Positions 56,719 through 64,000 of a stretch of 64,000 bases of DNA are shown in pieces. Numbering within the stretch: position 1 is the stretch's first letter; the number at the start of each line of letters is the position of its first letter. The notes under the pieces were generated by a model. It was not told where the DNA came from, ran no database searches, and saw only the letters and a list, made by a program, of their open reading frames with translations. A program made the position numbers and the translations under genes. Origin of the DNA: Phyllobacterium sophorae (GTDB taxonomy: Bacteria; Pseudomonadota; Alphaproteobacteria; Rhizobiales; Rhizobiaceae); contig NZ_PGGM01000007.1 of NCBI RefSeq assembly GCF_003010965.1, positions 62,001 to 126,000 of the forward strand, given 5' to 3'.

Positions 56719-58761
56719 TTGGCCTTACATGACGATCCGCTGCTGCAGCCCTATCAGCTCAAACATCTGCGGCTCAAGAACCGCATCATGTCGACCAGTC
56801 ACGAGCCGGCCTATTCCGAAGACGGCATGCCGAAGGAGCGCTACCGGCTGTACCATGCGGAAAAAGCCAAGGGCGGTATCGCGCTGACGATGACCGCGGG
56901 CTCCGCGGTGGTTTCGCGCGAGTCGCCTCCCGCCTTCGGAAATCTGCATGCCTATAAGGATGAGATTGTGCCATGGCTGCGCGAACTGACAGATGATTGT
57001 CATGAGCATGGCGCTGCCGTCATGATTCAGCTGACGCATCTTGGCCGCCGCACCAGCTGGAACAAGGGGGACTGGTTGCCGGTGGTTTCGGCTTCGCCCG
57101 TGCGGGAGCCGGCGCATCGCGCCTTTCCGAAGGAGGCGGAGGAATGGGATCTCGAGCGGATCACTGCCGATTATGCTTCGGCCGCGCAGCGCATGCAGGC
57201 CGCTGGGCTCGATGGTATCGAGCTCGAGGCCTACGGCCATCTGATGGACGGCTTCTGGTCGCCTGCAACCAACCGGCGTGACGACGAATATGGCGGCACG
57301 CTCGATAACCGTCTGCGCTTCACCTGGGCTGTGATCGATGCTGTGCGCAAATCGGTCGGTCCGGACTTTATCGTCGGCATCCGCATGGTGGCGGATGAGG
57401 ACTGGGAGCAGGGGCTTTCAAAGGACGAGGGCGTCGAGATCGCGCGGCGCGTTGCCGCTTCGGGCAAGTTCGATTTCCTCAATATTATCCGGGGCCACAT
57501 CGATACGGATGCGGCACTGAACGAGGTGATACCCATCCAGGGCATGCGGTCCGCACCGCATCTCGATTTCACCGGTGAAATACGGCAGCAGACCAAATTC
57601 CCGACCTTTCACGCCGCGCGCATCGCCGATGTGGCGACGGCACGTCATGCGGTGGCGGAAGGAAAACTCGACATGGTCGGCATGACCCGCGCGCATCTTG
57701 CCGATCCGCATATCGTGCGGAAGATCATGGCAGGCGACGAACATCGCATCAGGCCGTGTGTCGGCGCGACCTATTGTCTTGACCGCATCTATGAAGGCGG
57801 CGAGGCCCTGTGCATTCACAATGCCGCAACGGGGCGCGAAGCCTCGATGCCGCATGTGATCTCGAAGGCGAATACCCCGCGCAATATCGTCGTAGTCGGT
57901 GCTGGTCCGGCCGGCCTTGAGGCTGCACGTGTTGCCGCTGAAAGCGGTCACAGGGTTTCGGTGCTGGAAGCTTCGGACCAGGCTGGCGGTCAGATACGGC
58001 TCGCGGCCAAAAATCCGCGCCGCAGGGAGATGATTGGCATTGTCGACTGGCGCCTTGAGGAGCTGGAGCGGCTCGGCGTTTCGATGCGCTACAACGTATG
58101 GGCGGAAGCGGGAGACGTGCTGTCGCTCGAACCCGATGTGGTGGTCATTGCGACCGGCGGTCTGCCACAAAACCCGCCGCTGACGGCGGGTGATGAGCTG
58201 GTAACGTCGAGCTGGGATATTCTTGCGGGAGCGATCAAGCCGGGTGAGAACGTCTTGCTCTACGACGACAATGGCGGGCACCAGGGCATGAGCGCGGCGG
58301 AAATGATCGCCCAAGCCGGTTCCAAGCTGGAGCTTGTCAGTCCTGAACGCTTCTTTGCACCGGAAATGGGTGGCATGAACCATGTGCCCTATATGCGTGC
58401 CTTTCAGCAGCAGGGCGTCCGTGTGACGATCAATACGCGGCTGGTCAGCGTTGCGCGAAACGGCAATCAGCTCATAGCGACGCTTGGCTCGGATTTTGCG
58501 CCGGAATATCGCGAGGAACGTCTGGTAGATCAGGTTGTGGTCGAGCACGGCACCCTGCCGATCGATGACCTCTACCGCGAGCTCAAGCCACTGTCGCGCA
58601 ACGGGGGCGCTGTCGATTATGATCATCTGGTCAATGGCGGTGCGATCTTTCCAGCGCGCGCAGAGGGTGCATTCGATCTCGTTCGGATCGGCGACGCAGT
58701 TCATTCGCGCAATATTCACGCAGCCATCTATGACGGGTTGCGGTACGCCATCAGATTCTAG
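56719..58761 (+). CDS. probable N-methylproline demethylase (old yellow enzyme family)
   Basis: A 680-residue fusion like 2,4-dienoyl-CoA reductase: an FMN TIM barrel (LKNRIMSTSHEPAYSEDGM, then MIQLTHLGRRTSW and ELEAYGHLMDGFWSPATNRR) followed by a flavin/NAD fold (VVVGAGPAGLEAARVAAESG, 392-411). Normal members bind an iron-sulfur cluster with four cysteines; here the block RPCVGATYCLDRIYEG has C347 and C353 but A350 where CxxC would need a cysteine, plus C365. The same variant is, from memory, annotated as N-methylproline demethylase in rhizobia. A ProX-like betaine-binding protein is next door, which agrees. Starts with TTG after AAAGGGAG. Confidence 0.75.
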   Translation: MALHDDPLLQPYQLKHLRLKNRIMSTSHEPAYSEDGMPKERYRLYHAEKAKGGIALTMTAGSAVVSRESPPAFGNLHAYKDEIVPWLRELTDDCHEHGAAVMIQLTHLGRRTSWNKGDWLPVVSASPVREPAHRAFPKEAEEWDLERITADYASAAQRMQAAGLDGIELEAYGHLMDGFWSPATNRRDDEYGGTLDNRLRFTWAVIDAVRKSVGPDFIVGIRMVADEDWEQGLSKDEGVEIARRVAASGKFDFLNIIRGHIDTDAALNEVIPIQGMRSAPHLDFTGEIRQQTKFPTFHAARIADVATARHAVAEGKLDMVGMTRAHLADPHIVRKIMAGDEHRIRPCVGATYCLDRIYEGGEALCIHNAATGREASMPHVISKANTPRNIVVVGAGPAGLEAARVAAESGHRVSVLEASDQAGGQIRLAAKNPRRREMIGIVDWRLEELERLGVSMRYNVWAEAGDVLSLEPDVVVIATGGLPQNPPLTAGDELVTSSWDILAGAIKPGENVLLYDDNGGHQGMSAAEMIAQAGSKLELVSPERFFAPEMGGMNHVPYMRAFQQQGVRVTINTRLVSVARNGNQLIATLGSDFAPEYREERLVDQVVVEHGTLPIDDLYRELKPLSRNGGAVDYDHLVNGGAIFPARAEGAFDLVRIGDAVHSRNIHAAIYDGLRYAIRF

Positions 58762-58839
58762 CGCGAAGTTGTGATGAGGTCGAAGTGCCTTACTTGCGAT
58801 TTCTAGCACTTTGCAAGAGCTAGGATGCTGAAATCGCTC

Positions 58840-58859
58840 TCTCTCCCAAAGGGGAGAGA
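58840..58859 (+). terminator. short hairpin after the demethylase gene
   Basis: TCTCTCCC (58840-58847) pairs with GGGAGAGA (58852-58859) over eight bases around a loop of four. It lies just before a stronger bidirectional terminator and may add to it. The T tract after it is missing. Confidence 0.4.
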
Positions 58860-58860
58860 T

Positions 58861-58896
58861 AAAAAGGGCAGCGACAATGCGCTGCCCTTCCTTTTT
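58861..58896. terminator. bidirectional intrinsic terminator
   Basis: GGGCAGCG (58866-58873) pairs with CGCTGCCC (58880-58887) around a six-base loop. Downstream on the plus strand is TTCCTTTTT; on the minus strand the AAAAA at 58861-58865 supplies the T tract. It lies between the convergent demethylase and ProX-like genes and serves both. Confidence 0.85.
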
Positions 58897-58909
58897 GGTA
58901 AGCTACTGC

Positions 58910-59911
58910 TTACTGGACAGCAGCCTTGACCTTTTCTGCTACCTCGGCGCTGACCCACTTGGTCCAGATATCCTCATGGTTCTTGAGGAAGTATTTGGCG
59001 CCGTCCTCGCCTGTCGCCTGATTGTCGGTCATCCAGGCGAGCAGAGTGTTGACCGTCTTGTTGTCCCATGAACGGGCCTTCAGATAGTCCATGGCCGGGC
59101 CTGCCGATTCGCTGAACTTCTTGGTGACAACCGTATCGACTTCAGCGATTTCCCAATCGTTCTTCTTGGGGTCCGGGCAATCGGCAACGGTGTTGCAGCG
59201 CTTCCATTCAGCCGCATCGAATTTTGCGCCGTGGTCCAGCTTTACCATCGGGTATTTGCCGAGAATGGCAGTCGGCTCCCAATAATAACCGACCCAGCCT
59301 TCCTTGCGCTCATAGGCTTTTGCCAGCGCACCATCGAGACCGGCGGCAGAGCCCGTATCGACGAGGGTGAAGCCTTTCTTCTCGGCATCATAGGCCTTGA
59401 AGAACTGTGCGGTCGCAACCGTGCCGCCCCAGCCTGCAGGTCCGTTGAAGACTGCGCCTTTGGACGAATCTTCTGGAGCCGGGAACAACTCCGGATGTTT
59501 CAGCGCGTCGTCGATAGTCTTGATGTCCGGATGGGCATCCGCCAGATATTTCGGGATCCACCATCCTTGAACGCCGCCATCGGAGAGCGACTTGGAGGCA
59601 TAGACGAGCTTGCCGTCGGCAACTGCCTTGTCCATGATATCGCGCATGAAATCGACCCAGCCTTCGGGGGCGATGTCGGGTTGACCCTTTTCGGTCATCG
59701 AGGTGAGGGTTGGTATCGTATCACCCTGAATGATCTCCGCCTGGCAACCATATCCGGACTCGAGAATGATCTTGTCGAGATTGGCGAGGACCTCCGCCGA
59801 CTGCCAGTTCATGCTGGCAATGGTAACGCTGCCGCATTCCGCTGCGGATGCGCCGCCTGCCGCGCCGAGCAGCGCAAACGCCATGACGCCGCTCAAAAGT
59901 AATGCTTTCAT
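58910..59911 (-). CDS. glycine betaine/proline betaine ABC transporter substrate-binding protein (ProX-like)
   Basis: Periplasmic binding protein of 333 residues. The ATG at 59911 follows AGGGG and opens a signal peptide (KALLLSGVMAFALLGAAGGA, cut near residue 23). The OpuAC/ProX domain starts VTIASMNWQSAEVLANLDKI and includes DIAPEGWVDFMRDIMD, DGGVQGWWIPKYLAD and WVGYYWEPTAILGKYPMV. Its tryptophans and tyrosines suit the aromatic cage that holds quaternary ammonium groups. Two cysteines in WKRCNTVADCPDPK could pair. No permease or ATPase gene is adjacent; the rest of the transporter must be elsewhere. The neighbouring demethylase gene suggests proline betaine as a ligand, which is inference. 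Confidence 0.88.
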   Translation of the reverse strand: MKALLLSGVMAFALLGAAGGASAAECGSVTIASMNWQSAEVLANLDKIILESGYGCQAEIIQGDTIPTLTSMTEKGQPDIAPEGWVDFMRDIMDKAVADGKLVYASKSLSDGGVQGWWIPKYLADAHPDIKTIDDALKHPELFPAPEDSSKGAVFNGPAGWGGTVATAQFFKAYDAEKKGFTLVDTGSAAGLDGALAKAYERKEGWVGYYWEPTAILGKYPMVKLDHGAKFDAAEWKRCNTVADCPDPKKNDWEIAEVDTVVTKKFSESAGPAMDYLKARSWDNKTVNTLLAWMTDNQATGEDGAKYFLKNHEDIWTKWVSAEVAEKVKAAVQ

Positions 59912-60194
59912 CAGAGAACCCCTATTGTTGATTTTGTGTGATTTGTGGTGATGAGGGTCATACCAATCATGCCCGCACCGAACGCTTCTGATGCGCCCGG
60001 CCCGTTGGAAAACAGCAAGGAGAGTATTGGACCATAATTGCAACGATAGCCTTGCCTATTGCTGGCAAGAAGCCCGGATGCGTCAAAGTTTTTGTTCTCT
60101 GCGACACGCACCGTGCTGTTGGACGGACGCACTTGCGTTCGCTCGATTGATGGTCAGAATGGCCCGACAATGAAAATTCATTTGGAGGCTTCTC

Positions 60195-61619
60195 ATGCTC
60201 GACAAGCGTAGGTTTTACATCAATGGCGAGTGGGTAGCTCCTCTGCAGGCGAATGACCTGGAAGTGATCAACCCGGCGACGGAACAGCCGATTGCTGTTA
60301 TTTCAATGGGAACTGCCGCGGATATCGACCGCGCCGTAGCGGCTGCCAAGAAGGCCTATCAGACCTATAGCCGGACATCCGCCGAAGAGCGGCTGGCACT
60401 GCTGGAAAGGCTGCTGGCAATCTACAAGCGCCGCTACGACGAAGTAGCGCGAACGATCACGCTGGAACTTGGTGCGCCAATCACCATGAGTATGCAGCAG
60501 CAGGCCGATGTCGGCGTCGGTCACCTGCAGGGGTTCATCGATGCGTTGAAGAACCTGCATATACGTGAAGAACTGCCCAATGGCGATATTCTCGTGCGCG
60601 AACCGATCGGTGTCTGTGGCCTGATCACGCCATGGAACTGGCCAATCAACCAAATTGCTTTGAAGGTGATTCCGGCACTGGCAACGGGGAGCACCTGCGT
60701 GTTGAAGCCGAGCGAGTTTACACCGCTCAATGCGATGCTTTATGCGGAAATGGTCGATGAAGCGGGTTTCCCAGCTGGAACATTCAATCTGGTCAATGGC
60801 GATGGCATCACTGCGGGCGCGGCGCTGTCGAAGCACAAGGATGTCGACATGATGTCCTTTACCGGTTCGACCCGCGCGGGAATCGCTGTCAGCAAGGACG
60901 CAGCGGACACGGTTAAGCGGGTCACGCTGGAACTCGGCGGTAAATCACCGAACATTGTCTTCGAGGATGCCGATCTTGAAGACCGCGTTGCGGGCAGCGT
61001 GCTCGAATGTTTCAACAATAGCGGCCAGTCTTGCGACGCGCCGACGCGCATGCTGATACAGCGCTCTGTCTATGACAAGGCGGTCAGGATTGCCGGGGCG
61101 GCCGGGCGAGAGGCGCGCGTCGGCAATCCGGAGGACGAGGGCGATCACATCGGCCCGCTTGTCAGCCACATTCAATATGGCCGGGTGCAGAATTTGATCG
61201 AAGCGGGGATTGCCGAGGGTGCGCGGGTTCTCGTTGGTGGCGCCGGCAAGCCGGAAGGTTACGAGACAGGTTACTTCGTGCAGCCGACGATCTTTGCCGA
61301 TGTCAGGAATGACATGCGCATCGCCAAGGAAGAAGTATTCGGCCCGGTTCTATCGCTTATCCCGTTCGACACTGAGGAAGAAGCCATCGCGATCGCCAAC
61401 GATACGCCGTACGGCCTTGCCGCTTACGTGCAGACAGGCGATGCCGAGCGCGCCGAGCGCGTGGCATCAAGGCTGAAGGCCGGGATGGTCCATATCAATG
61501 GCGGACCGCATCGCTATGGCAGCCCGTTCGGTGGCTACAAGCAGTCCGGCAATGGCCGTGAAGGCGGAAAATTCGGGCTTGAGGATTTCCTTGAGGTCAA
61601 GACCATCCACAGACCGTAA
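60195..61619 (+). CDS. aldehyde dehydrogenase family protein
   Basis: NAD(P)-dependent dehydrogenase of 474 residues. Catalytic residues are N148 in TPWNWPINQ, E246 in LELGGKSPN and C280 in NNSGQSCDAPTRM. The cofactor fold includes FTGSTRAGIAV. The C-terminal GSPFGGYKQSGNGREGG is standard. It is divergent from the ProX-like gene and convergent with the 2-oxo-acid decarboxylase gene. In the arginine transaminase route of Pseudomonas, a 4-guanidinobutyraldehyde dehydrogenase follows AruH and AruI, so this gene could be that step; betaine-derived aldehydes are an alternative. Start follows TTTGGAGGCTTCTC. Substrate not proven by sequence. Confidence 0.88.
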   Translation: MLDKRRFYINGEWVAPLQANDLEVINPATEQPIAVISMGTAADIDRAVAAAKKAYQTYSRTSAEERLALLERLLAIYKRRYDEVARTITLELGAPITMSMQQQADVGVGHLQGFIDALKNLHIREELPNGDILVREPIGVCGLITPWNWPINQIALKVIPALATGSTCVLKPSEFTPLNAMLYAEMVDEAGFPAGTFNLVNGDGITAGAALSKHKDVDMMSFTGSTRAGIAVSKDAADTVKRVTLELGGKSPNIVFEDADLEDRVAGSVLECFNNSGQSCDAPTRMLIQRSVYDKAVRIAGAAGREARVGNPEDEGDHIGPLVSHIQYGRVQNLIEAGIAEGARVLVGGAGKPEGYETGYFVQPTIFADVRNDMRIAKEEVFGPVLSLIPFDTEEEAIAIANDTPYGLAAYVQTGDAERAERVASRLKAGMVHINGGPHRYGSPFGGYKQSGNGREGGKFGLEDFLEVKTIHRP

Positions 61620-61649
61620 AAGATCAAAATGGTTGATGGCGCCAAGCCA

Positions 61650-63236
61650 TCAACCAACCAGTTTCTCATCGATTTCAATCAGATATGGCTTTCCGCTCGA
61701 CTTGGCTTTCAGCAAGGCATCGGGCAATTCGGCGATGTAGGCGAGCCGCTGCGACGGGACACCATAAGCCTCGGCAATCTTCAGATAATCGGGCGCGGAG
61801 GGACGTACCCCGATGGGACTGATATTGACCTCAACCATGGCGCGCTCAATTTCCTGATAGCCCTGATTGTTCCAGACCACGAAGATCACCGGCACATTCT
61901 CGTCGACAGCAGCGCCGAGTTCACCCAGCACGAACTGAAAGCCTCCATCGCCGACGATGCAGATGGTCGGTGTTTCCGGCTTGCCAAGCGCCGCACCGAT
62001 AGCGGCAGGAGGACCAAAACCGAGAGCCCCGAAGCCGGTCGCCGCATTGAACCAGCCGCCGACGCGATCATGATCGTAATACATGTTGCCGGAATAGATT
62101 GTCTGGGTCGAATCGCCAACGATCAGCGAACCCGGCAGCGTATCGCGCAATGTGTTGAGGAATCGCACCTGGCCCTGGGTACGAGACCCGACTTCTGACC
62201 AGGCCGCATCGCGCGTTTGCTTGGCGCGTTCTTGCCCTGAACCCGCTTTGCGGCGATCGGGCAGTGCAGCCTCGAGTGTCTCGACTGTTTCCTTTGCCGA
62301 GGCCTCGATCGGCATGAAGGCAGGCCAGCGATCGAGCTGTCCGGCGTCGATATCGATGCGAACAAACCGCTTCAGTTCGGGAAAACCGCCATCGCCATAC
62401 ATGTCATAATCGGTGGGGCCCATCTCGGTACCGATCGCGATCACGAGATCGCTGGCGGCGAGCAAATCACGCACGGCATTAAGGCTGGGACTGGCGGGAA
62501 CGAGAAGCGGATGGGCATGCAAGATGCCACGCCCGTTTGTTGTCGCGATGACAGGTGCATCGAGCTTTTCCGCAAGGGCCTGCAGGGCGCTGGCAGCAGC
62601 CTTGGCACCGCCACCGATCAGGATCACCGGCCGTTCGGCGCCGAGGCATAGGCGCGTCAGTTCGGCCATGGTCTCGGCCGAAGCGTGCGGGATCGGCGCA
62701 TCGGAGGACAGGCGTTCCGCGCCATCCAGCGGCAGCGCCATCACATCCAGCGGAATCTCGATATGGACGGGACCGGGACGGCGTGAGGCAAAAAGCGCAA
62801 AGGCTCTGGCGAGCACGATGGGCAGCTCGTCGGGCTTCTCGATGCGATGGGAGAACATCGCAACAGTCTGCAGCATGGCGCGCTGGTTAGGCAGCTCATG
62901 CAGGAATCCCATGCCCTTACCCAGCGATTCACGCTGGTTGACGCCGGATATGACGAGCATAGGTATGGAATCTGCGCGTGCCTGTCCCATCGCTGTGATG
63001 GTATTGGTTACGCCGGGACCGGTGATAACGATGGCCACACCAGGCTTGCCGGTGGCGCGTGCATAACCATCGGCCATGAAGCCCGCACCCTGTTCATGGC
63101 GCGGCGTGATGTGCCGGATCTTCGAGGCCGCAAGACCACGATAGAGTTCGATCGTATGAACGCCAGGAATGCCGAAAACCGTATCGACATCGTAGGATTC
63201 AAGCAAGTGGATGAGGGCTTCACCAACCGTGGTCAT
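61650..63236 (-). CDS. aruI: thiamine-diphosphate 2-oxoacid decarboxylase, AruI-like
   Basis: A 528-residue enzyme of the acetolactate synthase family. The start is the ATG at 63236, which overlaps the preceding stop as ATGA. The catalytic glutamate is E48 in HITPRHEQGAGFMADGYARA, and the TPP motif is IVGDGGFQFVLGEL with NNQGY. The wording VFGIPGVHTIELYRG, SIPMLVISGVNQR and HELPNQRAML matches AruI, which decarboxylates 5-guanidino-2-oxopentanoate (2-ketoarginine). Acetolactate synthase proper would need a small subunit, which is absent. Coupled to an AruH-like transaminase gene, this supports an arginine transaminase pathway. Confidence is in the family; the substrate is by likeness and context. 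Confidence 0.8.
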   Translation of the reverse strand: MTTVGEALIHLLESYDVDTVFGIPGVHTIELYRGLAASKIRHITPRHEQGAGFMADGYARATGKPGVAIVITGPGVTNTITAMGQARADSIPMLVISGVNQRESLGKGMGFLHELPNQRAMLQTVAMFSHRIEKPDELPIVLARAFALFASRRPGPVHIEIPLDVMALPLDGAERLSSDAPIPHASAETMAELTRLCLGAERPVILIGGGAKAAASALQALAEKLDAPVIATTNGRGILHAHPLLVPASPSLNAVRDLLAASDLVIAIGTEMGPTDYDMYGDGGFPELKRFVRIDIDAGQLDRWPAFMPIEASAKETVETLEAALPDRRKAGSGQERAKQTRDAAWSEVGSRTQGQVRFLNTLRDTLPGSLIVGDSTQTIYSGNMYYDHDRVGGWFNAATGFGALGFGPPAAIGAALGKPETPTICIVGDGGFQFVLGELGAAVDENVPVIFVVWNNQGYQEIERAMVEVNISPIGVRPSAPDYLKIAEAYGVPSQRLAYIAELPDALLKAKSSGKPYLIEIDEKLVG

Positions 63237-64000
63237 GCGGATTTCCGTTGCTGCAGTCGCGATGCAAGCCGAACGATGCCGGCACATGCCGCATCGATCT
63301 TGTCATCAGCAACGCTAAGGCTCAAGCGAAGATAACCGGAAAGGTTCTTGCCGAAGGATTCGCCCGGCATCACCGCCACGAGTTCTTCTTCAAGCAGCCG
63401 CATGGCGAAGTCATTGCCGCTGAGACCGGTTGCGCGGATATCAGCGAGTATGAACATGCCGGCCTGCGGTACCTTGGAGATAATGCCGGCAATGCCGTCG
63501 AGCCGTTCCGATATCCGTTGCGCGCGGCTCAGGTAGCTCCCGCGCATCGTTGCGGCGGCGGCCGAGGGCTGGCCCAACGCATAGGCTGTCATGTCGGCGA
63601 TAAACGGCTGCACTCCAAACAGCATGGATTCCGACAGCGGCAGCAATCGCCCGGTGAATTCCTTCGGTCCGATGCACCAGCCGCTGCGGAATCCGGGCGC
63701 CGCGTGCGACTTCGAAATAGACGCGACGGCGATGGTACGATCTGCCAGTTCCGGGCGATCCAGCGGCGAGGCGAATTTGCCGTCGAAGATCAACAACTCG
63801 TAAACTTCGTCGGAAACGATCCAGAGATTGTGCTTGCGGCAAACTTCGCCGATGTCCGCGACTTCCTGTTCGCTGAGGACGGCGCCGGTTGGATTGTGCG
63901 GTGTGTTGAGCAGAAGCACCCTGGCTTTCGGCGTTATGACTTTCTCAAGGTCCGCCGCCTGCATGCGAAAGCCCTTTTCCGGACGAAGCGGCACGGACAC
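63233..64000 (-). CDS. aruH: AruH-like arginine:pyruvate transaminase (5' end beyond window)
   Basis: Fold-type I aminotransferase; the C-terminal 255 residues are inside the window, and the frame is open to base 64000. Family length is near 390, so about 135 are missing at the right edge. Present are LLNTPHNPTGAVLSEQE (cofactor ring contact), WIVSDEVYELLIFDG (aspartate and tyrosine), and the PLP lysine in VASISKSHAAPGFRSGW. The C-terminal GYLRLSLSVADDKIDAACAG has the substrate-carboxylate arginine. Overall wording matches AruH. The stop overlaps the aruI start by four bases. Other aspartate-type aminotransferases are possible, but the pairing with AruI is strong evidence. Confidence 0.8.
   Translation of the reverse strand: MSVPLRPEKGFRMQAADLEKVITPKARVLLLNTPHNPTGAVLSEQEVADIGEVCRKHNLWIVSDEVYELLIFDGKFASPLDRPELADRTIAVASISKSHAAPGFRSGWCIGPKEFTGRLLPLSESMLFGVQPFIADMTAYALGQPSAAAATMRGSYLSRAQRISERLDGIAGIISKVPQAGMFILADIRATGLSGNDFAMRLLEEELVAVMPGESFGKNLSGYLRLSLSVADDKIDAACAGIVRLASRLQQRKSA

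Noticed and set aside
57418-58809. Minus-strand open frame of 463 codons
   Set aside because: Antisense to the demethylase gene, which has clear FMN and FAD motifs; the antisense product has no domain-like pattern.

Overview
This 64 kb window is a chromosomal segment of an alphaproteobacterium of the order Hyphomicrobiales (Rhizobiales). Gene content and protein sequences look most like the Phyllobacteriaceae/Brucellaceae. Pointers are the TTAACC-rich intergenic DNA, the DUF6105, DUF3126, DUF2336 and PAS_5/PilZ families, a double cold-shock-domain protein, a rhizobial-type palindromic intergenic repeat, and pyrB translationally coupled to a degenerate pyrC. The genus cannot be fixed from the sequence alone. 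Coding density is high. I see no phage, integrase, insertion sequence, CRISPR array or rRNA operon. One tRNA gene is present.

Layout. 1-6815: a minus-strand housekeeping run of topA (truncated by the window edge), dprA, plsY, a pyrC-like gene and pyrB. 6911-9479: a minus-strand ABC importer of the nitrate/sulfonate/taurine class. 9734-15380: aidB, a DUF6105 protein, ruvX, a UPF0173 hydrolase, a large unrecognised exported protein and gatC. 15389-19810: a tight plus-strand run of GNAT, gatA, GNAT, a YdcF-like protein and a HI0933-like flavoprotein. 19896-21456: a GFA protein, DUF2267 and two very small proteins. 21492-28758: pccB, a decayed M48 peptidase remnant, gloA, double cold-shock protein, DUF192, alpha/beta hydrolase, cysE, DUF3126, a membrane-anchored unknown and a gamma carbonic anhydrase.

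28813-36139: transglutaminase-like peptidase, PilZ and PAS_5 proteins, rhomboid, CBS protein, patatin, hisI, folE, a NifU-like scaffold and yidD. 36401-44399: thrS, an acyltransferase, an exported unknown, nitroreductase, flavin reductase, a CitE-like/MaoC pair and DUF2336. 44690-49659: the complete branched-chain 2-oxoacid dehydrogenase operon (E1 alpha, E1 beta, E2, E3). 49714-56222: parE, an XRE regulator, an EamA transporter, pccA and lipB. 56486-64000: tRNA-Leu(GAG), a probable N-methylproline/betaine demethylase, a ProX-like betaine-binding protein, an aldehyde dehydrogenase, and an aruH/aruI-type pair that runs off the right edge.

The genes point to several linked pathways. The bkd operon makes branched acyl-CoAs and propionyl-CoA precursors; pccA and pccB (here 30 kb apart) carboxylate propionyl-CoA; lipB supplies the lipoyl group needed by the E2 subunit. 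The right end looks like amine and amino-acid catabolism: betaine uptake and demethylation beside an arginine transaminase route. No clearly new multi-gene system is evident. The most unusual items are the pyrC-like pseudoenzyme, the M48 remnant, an orphan terminator in front of the rhomboid gene, and the altered cysteine motif in the demethylase.
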